Below, one piece after another: positions 17,680 to 24,628 of a DNA stretch of 41,582 bases. The notes below the pieces were generated by a model. It saw only the letters and a list, made by a program, of their open reading frames with translations. It was not told the origin of the DNA and made no database searches. Origin of the DNA: Candidatus Aminicenantes bacterium UBA647 (GTDB lineage Bacteria; Acidobacteriota; Aminicenantia; UBA2199); the NCBI GenBank assembly GCA_002299555.1, contig DBOL01000064.1, positions 1 to 41,582 on the forward strand, written 5' to 3'. A program made the translations under genes and the position numbers. How positions within the stretch are numbered: the first letter of the stretch is position 1; each line of letters opens with the position of its first letter.

Positions 17680-19923
17680 ATGAAAAATTGGATAAAAAAA
17701 GGGATATTTCTACAGGTTTTTTTTATATTGATTTCGGGAGCATTTATAAATGCGGATGGTTTTATTGTTGTCCGCAGAGATCCGAGGCCTTTGCCACATC
17801 CCCGGCCTCATTTTCACCCTTTTCCATTAGAGGTTAAATATCACAATGTAGATGTGAAGATAGAAGATATGGTCGCAACAACAAGTATAGATCAGGCATT
17901 TTTTAACCCTACAAGATACAGGATGGAGGGGTATTACCTGTTTCCCGTCCCTGCTAATGGGGTTATAAAAAAATTTTCAATGTTTATCAACGGAAAAGAG
18001 ACAGAAGCGGAATTGCTTGATGCCGGAAAGGCGAGAAAGATTTATGAAGATATTGTCAGGAGGATGAGAGATCCGGCACTTTTAGAATATAGCGGAAGAA
18101 AGGTTTTCAAAGCCAGGATATATCCCATTGAACCATTCTCTGAAAAAAGGGTGAGAATATCCTACACTGAAATTCTAAACAAAGACAATTCAACGACTGA
18201 ATATATATATCCTCTGAACACTGAGAAATTTTCGGCAAAACCTCTGAAGAATGTGAGGATAATGACAAAGATCAGCTTATCGAAGGATATGAAAAATATT
18301 TATTGTCCTACCCATAAAGTTGAAGTAATCAGGAAAGGAAGCAGACAAGCGGATGTGGTTTATGAGGAAGCAAATGTGAAGCCGGATACTGATTTTAAAC
18401 TTTATTTTGATTCAACTCCGGATGAAGTAGGGATCTCGTTAAGGAGTTACAGGAAGAGAGGAGAGGATGGATATTTCCTCCTGAATATGACCCCTGGATT
18501 TGGTAAAAGAAGTGTTGTTTTACCTAAGGATGTATGTTTTGTGCTTGACATTTCAGGAAGTATGGCCGGGAAAAAACTTGACAGGGCCAAAGGAGCACTT
18601 AAATTCTGTATCAACAATCTGAGAAGAGAAGACCGGTTCGAGATCATCAAGTTTTCTACTGAAGCTGAAGCTCTGTTCAATACATTGAGATCGGCAAATA
18701 GCGGTGCTGTTAATAAAGCTAAAAGATTCATCGATGATCTGAGAGCAATTGGTGGTACTAATATTGAAGAGGCACTGGCCGGAGCGTTGAAAATGAGAAA
18801 AGTGAAGAATCGCCCATATATAATAGTTTTCATTACCGATGGGAAGCCGACGATTGGTGAAACAGATGAAGATAAGATAACCGGGATGATCAGGGAAAAC
18901 AATATAGACGGGACACGGATCTTCACTTTTGGAATAGGCAGTGATCTGAATACACATCTGCTTGATAAGATAACTTCTCTTACAAAGGCCTACAGGTCGT
19001 ATATATCGGGGGAAGAGGATATTGAAGTGAAAATATCATCATTTTTCAGAAAGATCGAATCACCTGTATTAACTGATCTCAGTATTGATTTTGGTCCCGG
19101 GATAAGAGTAAGTAAAAAATATCCACGTGATCTTCCTGATCTCTTCAGAGGTTCATCTGTTTCAGTAATCGGAAGATATTCAGGTTCAGGGGACACAAAA
19201 ACAACCCTCAAAGGAAAGATCGCAGGGAGGACTAAAGTCTACAGGTCTGGGAGTAGATTTTCTTCTATTTCTGATAAAGATGATTTTATTCCATTGTTAT
19301 GGGCTTCCAGACGAATTGGATTTCTTCTGGATCAGATAAGATTGAACGGAGAAAAAAAGGAGATTGTTGAAGAGGTTATAGTACTCGCAAAAAAATATGG
19401 GATCATAACACCCTATACAAGTTTTCTTATAGTTGAAGATGAGAAGAGACTGGTAATGAGAAGGGAGATCGACCGTGTCCAGCAGGTTCTGGCTCCTTCT
19501 GCAGCGGATGTAGAAGGTTTTGCAAAGTATGGAGCTGAAGAGACTGCATCGATGAAGGAAAAAACCGGAGGGCATAGTGTCAGGGCCAGTAAAGAGACCC
19601 AGAGCCTGAATATGGCAAATAATTATGAAGATATCCGTCAGGGTAAGAAAAGATTACGTTTTGTGTCCGGGAAAGGTGATAAAGTGATAATTGGTCATCA
19701 GAGGAAGAATATACAGGGGAGAGCTGTTTATTATAATGGGAATATCTGGATCGATTCCAATGTTCATCTGAAAAAATATACCCTAAGAAAAAAAATACGG
19801 TTCGGGGGAGAGAAATATTTTAATCTGTTAAAAAAATCTCCCGCCTCAGCGCAATTCCTTTCCCTGGGGAGAAACATACAATTCATATTGGATCAAACTC
19901 TCTATGAGATATTCGACAATTAA
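17680..19923 (+). CDS. VIT and VWA domain protein (inter-alpha-trypsin inhibitor heavy-chain-like)
   Basis: This 747-residue secreted protein has a signal peptide (about 1-25), a VIT domain (about 45-170, with QAFFNP, GYYLFPVP and the NGKETEAELLDAGKARKIYE region) and a VWA domain (about 285-460). The MIDAS motif is D290-I-S292-G-S294, followed by GGTNIEEAL and FITDGKP, so all three metal loops look complete. The rest, to the C-terminus, is of unknown fold. AAAAGGAGG precedes the start. VIT-VWA proteins are usually surface or periplasmic binding proteins. No sortase motif or beta-barrel anchor is seen. As the last gene of the sigma-factor operon it may be a sensor partner or effector. Confidence 0.87.
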   Translation: MKNWIKKGIFLQVFFILISGAFINADGFIVVRRDPRPLPHPRPHFHPFPLEVKYHNVDVKIEDMVATTSIDQAFFNPTRYRMEGYYLFPVPANGVIKKFSMFINGKETEAELLDAGKARKIYEDIVRRMRDPALLEYSGRKVFKARIYPIEPFSEKRVRISYTEILNKDNSTTEYIYPLNTEKFSAKPLKNVRIMTKISLSKDMKNIYCPTHKVEVIRKGSRQADVVYEEANVKPDTDFKLYFDSTPDEVGISLRSYRKRGEDGYFLLNMTPGFGKRSVVLPKDVCFVLDISGSMAGKKLDRAKGALKFCINNLRREDRFEIIKFSTEAEALFNTLRSANSGAVNKAKRFIDDLRAIGGTNIEEALAGALKMRKVKNRPYIIVFITDGKPTIGETDEDKITGMIRENNIDGTRIFTFGIGSDLNTHLLDKITSLTKAYRSYISGEEDIEVKISSFFRKIESPVLTDLSIDFGPGIRVSKKYPRDLPDLFRGSSVSVIGRYSGSGDTKTTLKGKIAGRTKVYRSGSRFSSISDKDDFIPLLWASRRIGFLLDQIRLNGEKKEIVEEVIVLAKKYGIITPYTSFLIVEDEKRLVMRREIDRVQQVLAPSAADVEGFAKYGAEETASMKEKTGGHSVRASKETQSLNMANNYEDIRQGKKRLRFVSGKGDKVIIGHQRKNIQGRAVYYNGNIWIDSNVHLKKYTLRKKIRFGGEKYFNLLKKSPASAQFLSLGRNIQFILDQTLYEIFDN

Positions 19924-19937
19924 AATTTAAATGAATT

Positions 19938-19964
19938 CGGGTCGGATCAATATGGTCCGGCCCG
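19938..19964 (+). terminator. Hairpin terminator after the VIT-VWA gene
   Basis: An 11-bp stem (19938-19948 with 19954-19964, including two G-T pairs that are stable only in the plus-strand RNA) closes a 5-base AATAT loop. The following T run is short (ATCTTT). The core TCAATATGG is shared with the repeat at 22494-22507, so it may also bind a protein. Confidence 0.6.
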
Positions 19965-19973
19965 ATCTTTGAT

Positions 19974-21332
19974 CTATTCCTCATCGTGGGAGTCCTGCTC
20001 CCACTTTTTTAATTTTCTTTTTAAAGTAGAAAGTCCCATGCCGACCATTTCTGCGGTTCTTGTTTTGTTATTGCCTGTACTCTTCAATATATTCAGCACA
20101 TGTAGTTTTATAACATCGTCTATAAGGAATGGTTTTGATGGATCATCAGGTTTTGGGTCCTGTTCGAGTCCGGTTGTATATGTCAATATCGGGCTGTCAA
20201 ACTCTGAATGGATCAAACTATTCTCAAGGTGATTCCTCAGTTCTCGAACATTCCCTCTCCATTCCCTGCCCTTAAGAGCATCAAGATTAATATCAGGAGC
20301 AAAATAGTCTCTTCCCATTCGGATTATCAGGTTTCGCCACAAGTATTCTGCGATAAGGGGTATATCCTCTACTCTGTCTCTGAGAGGAGGGACGAAAATA
20401 TTGAAAACAGCTATCCTGAAGTATAGATCTTCCCTGAAATTTTTCTTTACAATTTCCTCTTTGAGATTTTTGTTTGTAGATGCAATTATCCTTACATCCA
20501 CGCTTATTTCCTTTGTACCTCCGAGTTTAATGAATGTTCCGCTCTCGATTACTCTTAAAAGTTTTGCCTGAAATTCAACAGGCATTTCACCGATCTCATC
20601 TAGATGCAATACTCCGAAATTTGCAATTTCGAATAAACCCTGTTTCCCTTTTATTGCTCCTGTAAATGCACCTTTCTCATATCCGAAGAATTCAGATTCA
20701 AATAATGTTTCCGGTATAGATGCGCAATTTACACTTATGAATTGTTTTCTGCTCCTGTCACTCTCAAGGTGAATATTTCTGGCGATCAGTTCTTTTCCGG
20801 TCCCCGTCTCTCCCTGTATCAATGCAGGGCTGTTCGTAGAAGCTGCCATTGATATCATCTTTCTGACAATATTTATTTCGTTGCTTTCTCCAATGATTAT
20901 AGAAGTTGACCTCCCATATACTTCTGCAGCTTCATCTGAGTATTCAAGTTCGTACATTCGGACAGCGTTATCTACTCTTTTCAACAATGTTTCCATTTTG
21001 AATGGTTTCTCAAGAAAATCGAAAGTTCCTTTTCTTATATTCTCTTTAATTGAATGGTCCTGTCCATAAGCTGTCATCACGATCATCTTTGTTCTAAGGC
21101 CGTTGGTAAGGATAAAATCCAGTATCTCATAACCCTCAGAATTTTTAAGTTTCCTGTCAATAAGTGCAATATTAATAGTGAATTTGTCAAGTATCTGTAT
21201 TGCATCTGTACAATTGTCAGAATGATATACTTTAAAATCTTTATCCTCGAGAAATTCTGTTATGCTGTCAGAGAGGAGGCTGTCATCCTCAGCAATTAGG
21301 ATCGGTACCTTGCTTTTCTGTTTTTCAGCCAT
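19974..21332 (-). CDS. NtrC-family sigma-54-dependent response regulator (PilR-like)
   Basis: This 452-residue activator has three parts. The receiver domain (about 9-125) has acidic residues D16-D17, phospho-acceptor D59 and K109. The AAA+ domain (about 145-380) has Walker A GETGTGKE (174-181), the sigma-54-contacting GAFTGA motif and Walker B LHLDEIGEMP. A Fis-type helix-turn-helix (about 410-447) ends the protein. Phosphorylation should trigger assembly and ATP-driven opening of sigma-54 promoters. Its start overlaps the histidine kinase stop (ATGGCTGA), so the two form a pair. Both sigma-54 promoters I found in the window, including the pilin one, fit it as regulator. This supports a PilR-like role but does not prove it. 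Confidence 0.93.
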   Translation of the reverse strand: MAEKQKSKVPILIAEDDSLLSDSITEFLEDKDFKVYHSDNCTDAIQILDKFTINIALIDRKLKNSEGYEILDFILTNGLRTKMIVMTAYGQDHSIKENIRKGTFDFLEKPFKMETLLKRVDNAVRMYELEYSDEAAEVYGRSTSIIIGESNEINIVRKMISMAASTNSPALIQGETGTGKELIARNIHLESDRSRKQFISVNCASIPETLFESEFFGYEKGAFTGAIKGKQGLFEIANFGVLHLDEIGEMPVEFQAKLLRVIESGTFIKLGGTKEISVDVRIIASTNKNLKEEIVKKNFREDLYFRIAVFNIFVPPLRDRVEDIPLIAEYLWRNLIIRMGRDYFAPDINLDALKGREWRGNVRELRNHLENSLIHSEFDSPILTYTTGLEQDPKPDDPSKPFLIDDVIKLHVLNILKSTGNNKTRTAEMVGMGLSTLKRKLKKWEQDSHDEE

Positions 21333-22407
21333 TTAAATTTGTTTTGTTCCTTATATAAACAATGAACTTAACCCCAATTCCGTTTTCAGGAGTTTCTACC
21401 TTGATCGTTCCTCCCATCCTTGTCATTAGTTTAAGAGATATTGCTAATCCGAGCCCCTCTCCTTTTTCTTTTGTTGTGAAGAATGGGGAGAATATTTTAT
21501 CAATGATCCTTTTGTCTATCGGATCTCCATTATTTTCAAATATAAGTTTAATGTAAAGCTGATCGATCTCTTCTATATAGAATGAGAGCTTCTGATTTGG
21601 TTTCAGGACATAGAGTGAATTATTCAAAAGGTTGAGGATTATCTGATAGAAACTGTTCCTGTCAACATAAATTTCCATATTCATATCTATTTTGTTTTCG
21701 ACCTTTATCATTTTTGTTTTTATCAGATCGGAATTCTGCTTGAAAAGTTTTGCAACAAGATCGTGAAGATTTAAACGCACCATTTTAAGATTTGTCTCTC
21801 TGGAAACTTCACGGATGCTTTTTAGAAAGTCTGAAAGCCTGTCCATCTCCTGTATTGTCCTGGATATATAATCTATTGATTTTTTCGCTGGCCATTTGTT
21901 AATATTGGTCAGCAGGACCTGGAGGCTCATGCTAATTCCGGCAAGGGGATTCCCGATCTCATGAGCTATCTCGGCTATGAGCTCCGATAATTTGTCAAAG
22001 AAAATGTTTGCATCTTTATTGTTTGTAAAAACAGTCCGGGATGCGATCTCACTGAGGAGTATAAAAAAAGTATCATCATTTACCAAATAAAATGAGAACC
22101 CGAGTGAGAACCTGCGTCCTTTACTCTTTACTGAGATATCACGGCCTATATTAGTGTATTCAATATCTCCCTGTGAATTTACGATGTATTTAGTAATTAC
22201 ACTGAATATTTCTTTTTCATTCAGAGAGTTTCTGTGAAAAAATTTATTAGAATAGAGAACTTCATCTGAGGTTTTGTTATAAATAATTATCCCGATTGGC
22301 AGATCATCGAATATTTTTAACACAAGAGGATTGTTGTTTAATTCATCTGAGTTGAAAGGAACTCCCCCTGTGTCTGCAGGAGTAATTTGTTTCTTTTTCC
22401 GGATCAT
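21325..22407 (-). CDS. Soluble PAS-domain sensor histidine kinase (PilS/NtrB-like)
   Basis: This 360-residue kinase has no membrane segment. A PAS-like region (about 25-125, LPIGIIIYNKTSDEVLYSN) precedes the dimerisation and phosphotransfer helix with H149 in AEIAHEIGNPLAGI. An ATPase domain follows, with an N box (NLLNNSLYVL) and Gly-rich boxes (FSPFFTTKEKGEGLGLAI). It should phosphorylate the adjacent NtrC-type regulator. Canonical PilS has six membrane helices, so this cytosolic version is closer to NtrB in build and would sense an internal cue. No ribosome-binding site is obvious before the ATG. Confidence 0.92.
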   Translation of the reverse strand: MIRKKKQITPADTGGVPFNSDELNNNPLVLKIFDDLPIGIIIYNKTSDEVLYSNKFFHRNSLNEKEIFSVITKYIVNSQGDIEYTNIGRDISVKSKGRRFSLGFSFYLVNDDTFFILLSEIASRTVFTNNKDANIFFDKLSELIAEIAHEIGNPLAGISMSLQVLLTNINKWPAKKSIDYISRTIQEMDRLSDFLKSIREVSRETNLKMVRLNLHDLVAKLFKQNSDLIKTKMIKVENKIDMNMEIYVDRNSFYQIILNLLNNSLYVLKPNQKLSFYIEEIDQLYIKLIFENNGDPIDKRIIDKIFSPFFTTKEKGEGLGLAISLKLMTRMGGTIKVETPENGIGVKFIVYIRNKTNLNG

Positions 22408-22423
22408 ATTAATTAATTATCAG

Positions 22424-22452
22424 ATTATAGGAATATAATCAAATATTTTCTA
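22424..22452 (-). promoter_or_regulatory. Probable sigma-70 promoter of the two-component operon
   Basis: On the minus strand TAGAAA (22452-22447), a 17-base spacer and a perfect TATAAT (22429-22424) lie 16 bases before the kinase ATG. The tandem repeats at 22461-22507 begin just upstream of this -35 box, so the same operators could also affect this promoter. Confidence 0.5.
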
Positions 22453-22460
22453 AAGAAAAC

Positions 22461-22507
22461 GGTCCAAATCGGGCTGCGGGTTCAAATCGGGCGGGTCAAT
22501 ATGGACC
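22461..22507. promoter_or_regulatory. Three repeat units, probable activator-binding enhancer
   Basis: GGTCCAAATCGGGC (22461-22474) is repeated with one change 18 bases later as GGTTCAAATCGGGC (22479-22492). It is followed by GGTCAATATGGACC (22494-22507), an inverted repeat symmetric at 12 of 14 positions. The cluster lies about 85-130 bases upstream of the start predicted for the sigma-54 promoter at 22566-22583, the normal place for enhancer sites. Binding by the adjacent NtrC-type regulator is inference. Confidence 0.6.
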
Positions 22508-22565
22508 GCAAAAATTAAAATGTCGAAAATTCGCTATCCCACAGGTGATTTTGTTTTTATATTTA

Positions 22566-22583
22566 TTGGCAAGAATAATGCAT
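22566..22583 (+). promoter_or_regulatory. Sigma-54 (-24/-12) promoter of the DUF4388 regulator gene
   Basis: TTGGCA and ATGCAT flank an AT-rich centre, with GG (22568-22569) and GC (22580-22581) separated by exactly ten bases. Transcription would begin near 22593, leaving a leader of about 10 bases that starts at the AGGAA ribosome-binding site before the ATG at 22603. Confidence 0.72.
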
Positions 22584-22602
22584 TAAACTATCAGGAACTA
22601 AT

Positions 22603-23688
22603 ATGATAAAGAAACTATTGTTAGTAGATGATGAGGAATTTTTTCTTGAAGGTCTTAAGGATGGCCTGGATGAATTTAAAGATAAGTTTATAACTGATAT
22701 TTGTTTCTCTGTAGAAGAGGCAAAAAAACTTCAGAAGAAAAACAAATATGATCTTATTGTCTCGGATATCAGAATGCCGAAAAAGAGTGGCTTAGATCTT
22801 TTTGTTTATCTGAAAAGGAGAAAATTCAAGGGTGGTTTCATTGCAATGACAGCATATGGAACTGAGGAATTATTGAAAAATGTTCGTGAGCTTGGGGGAC
22901 TTGATGTAATACTTAAGCCATTCAATTTTGACTGGTTTAAAGATAAGATATTTGACTATTTCGCAGATGAAGGTGTTTCAGGAACGATAGAGTCGATTGA
23001 TCTTACCTCACTGCTGCAAATGATAAATCTGGAAAAAAAATCAACAACAGTAAAAATTGAGAGCAGTGGGGATACCGGATTTTTATATTTTGAGAATGGT
23101 GAAATTATTCACTCGATCTACAAAGAGTTTGAGGGCCTTGATGCTGCAAAACATATTATATCAATGAACAAGGGTAAGTTTTCATTTGTTAAAAACGGAG
23201 ATATGGTTCCCAAGTCGATTGATGTCCCCTTTGTTGCACTGATGATGGATTCGATAAGATCGAGTGATGAAGAAATAAATGGTTCTATTGAAGAAAATAA
23301 CTTAAAGGAGAAAGAAATGAATGTAGAAAAATTAAATGAATGTGTTGAAATTCCAAAGAGTCAACTTGGTGAAGGCCTTCTTGCTACTGATATATTTGGA
23401 GCAGCGGATGGACAGTCACTAGCCGGATTTAATCCCCAGCCAGCTGCTACTGCTCTGTTTAACAAGCTATCCGACTTTATGATAGAGGCATTGGATTCAG
23501 CAGGTTTCCCTCCGATGGGGCGTTACTATATGTTGAGTCTTGAAGGCAACAAAATGGTTATTTTAATTTTATTTGGCGATTACAGATGGGGTATGCTTGT
23601 TGACGGAGAGAAAACACAATTGGGTCTTCTTTTGAATGTTGTTATGCCCAAGATGATCAAAGCGCTTGAAGAAGTTTTAACAGAATAG
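22603..23688 (+). CDS. Response regulator with DUF4388 (PATAN) domain and roadblock-like tail
   Basis: This 361-residue cytoplasmic protein has no DNA-binding domain. Residues about 1-120 are a receiver domain with D9-D10 and phospho-acceptor D55 (VSDIRMPKKSG). Residues about 125-225 match DUF4388/PATAN (GTIESIDLTSLLQMI, TGFLYFENGEIIHS). After an acidic linker, residues about 245-361 look like a roadblock/LC7 fold, the type found in MglB, which regulates the MglA GTPase in T4P polarity. The roadblock call is by eye and weaker. The gene has its own sigma-54 promoter and a strong terminator, so it is a single-gene unit. It lies divergently next to the kinase/regulator pair and is a likely target or output of it. 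Confidence 0.83.
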   Translation: MIKKLLLVDDEEFFLEGLKDGLDEFKDKFITDICFSVEEAKKLQKKNKYDLIVSDIRMPKKSGLDLFVYLKRRKFKGGFIAMTAYGTEELLKNVRELGGLDVILKPFNFDWFKDKIFDYFADEGVSGTIESIDLTSLLQMINLEKKSTTVKIESSGDTGFLYFENGEIIHSIYKEFEGLDAAKHIISMNKGKFSFVKNGDMVPKSIDVPFVALMMDSIRSSDEEINGSIEENNLKEKEMNVEKLNECVEIPKSQLGEGLLATDIFGAADGQSLAGFNPQPAATALFNKLSDFMIEALDSAGFPPMGRYYMLSLEGNKMVILILFGDYRWGMLVDGEKTQLGLLLNVVMPKMIKALEEVLTE

Positions 23689-23708
23689 ATCTTTTATCAC
23701 AGATAAAT

Positions 23709-23746
23709 CCCGGTTACTTCTGCAAAATTGAAGTGGCCGGGTTTTT
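23709..23746 (+). terminator. Rho-independent terminator
   Basis: CCCGG...ACTTC (23709-23720) pairs with GAAGT...CCGGG (23730-23741) with a small internal loop, followed by five T (23742-23746). It ends the DUF4388 regulator transcript. Confidence 0.85.
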
Positions 23747-23757
23747 CTCCAAAAATA

Positions 23758-23786
23758 TTGATTCAAACAAGATACTGATATACTAT
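23758..23786 (+). promoter_or_regulatory. Sigma-70 promoter of the HAD gene, probably leaderless
   Basis: TTGATT (23758-23763), a 17-base spacer and TACTAT (23781-23786) lie just after the preceding terminator. The ATG is six bases past the -10 box, so the transcript should start at or within a base of the start codon. No ribosome-binding site is visible. Confidence 0.6.
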
Positions 23787-23792
23787 CTCTGA

Positions 23793-24482
23793 ATGAGATA
23801 TTCCTATTGCCTTTTTGATCTGGACGGAACACTTTTTGATTATGACAAGGCAGAGAGTGCTGCGATCCAAAAAACATTTCAAGATCATAATGTTAAATAT
23901 TCAGACTCTTATCTTTTGGAATACAGGAGTATCAATAAACAGATCTGGCTTGATTATGAGTCGGGGCTTATTACTCAGGATGAATTAAAGACCGAAAGAT
24001 TCCGCAGACTTCTTGAGGCCACTGGTGAAGTTGCAGATCCGGGAAAGTTCGGTGTCGCTTATTTAAAAAACCTTTCGCAGGAGAGGGCTCTTCTCCCGGG
24101 AGTAATTCCAATCATCGAATTATTATCAGAAAACAGTATTAAAATGTATCTGATCACAAATGGCCTGAAGGATGTCCAGAGAGAGAGGCTTGCGGGATCC
24201 GGTATCAAGAAGTATTTCATCGATGTATTTATTTCTGAAGAGATAGGAGCTGCAAAGCCTGACAAGAGGATCTTCGATGAATCATTCAGAAGGATGGGAT
24301 TTCCGGAGAAAGCAGAGGTTTTATTGATCGGAGATTCACTCTCGTCCGATATTGCAGGAGGTTGTTCATATGAGATCGATACATGCTGGTTCAACCCGAA
24401 CTGCATTAATAACAACTCAGATTTTAAGCCCAAATATACAATTAAGGATATTGCTGAACTTCAGAAAATACTTAATCTTTAG
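23793..24482 (+). CDS. HAD-superfamily phosphatase, YjjG-like nucleotidase
   Basis: This 229-residue enzyme has the HAD nucleophile motif FDLDGTLFDYD (D8, D10) at its N-terminus, motif II LITNG, a conserved lysine in GAAKPDKRIF, and the acidic motif LIGDSLSSDIAGG. The helical cap between motifs I and II and the sequence around GIKKYFIDVFISEEIGAAKP match the YjjG branch, which dephosphorylates non-canonical pyrimidine nucleotides in E. coli. The exact substrate cannot be fixed from sequence. It stands alone between a terminator and the decarboxylase operon. A short AAGG-loop-CCTT hairpin with T residues follows at about 24505-24520. Confidence 0.85.
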   Translation: MRYSYCLFDLDGTLFDYDKAESAAIQKTFQDHNVKYSDSYLLEYRSINKQIWLDYESGLITQDELKTERFRRLLEATGEVADPGKFGVAYLKNLSQERALLPGVIPIIELLSENSIKMYLITNGLKDVQRERLAGSGIKKYFIDVFISEEIGAAKPDKRIFDESFRRMGFPEKAEVLLIGDSLSSDIAGGCSYEIDTCWFNPNCINNNSDFKPKYTIKDIAELQKILNL

Positions 24483-24575
24483 ACCACTGGACCGATCTTG
24501 ATAAGGGCTCCCTTTTTCGAAAATTCACTAATTTTGCCAGGGTAGAAAAAAAATTTATTTTTTAACTTAAACTCA

Positions 24576-24604
24576 TTGATTCCATCCTGATATTGTGATA
24601 ATTA
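24576..24604 (+). promoter_or_regulatory. Probable sigma-70 promoter of the mmd operon
   Basis: TTGATT (24576-24581), a 17-base spacer and TAATTA (24599-24604) precede mmdA. The start should fall near 24611, leaving a leader that contains the strong GGGAGGAAT ribosome-binding site. Confidence 0.5.
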
Positions 24605-24628
24605 TACGTTTTCATTCCGGGAGGAATA

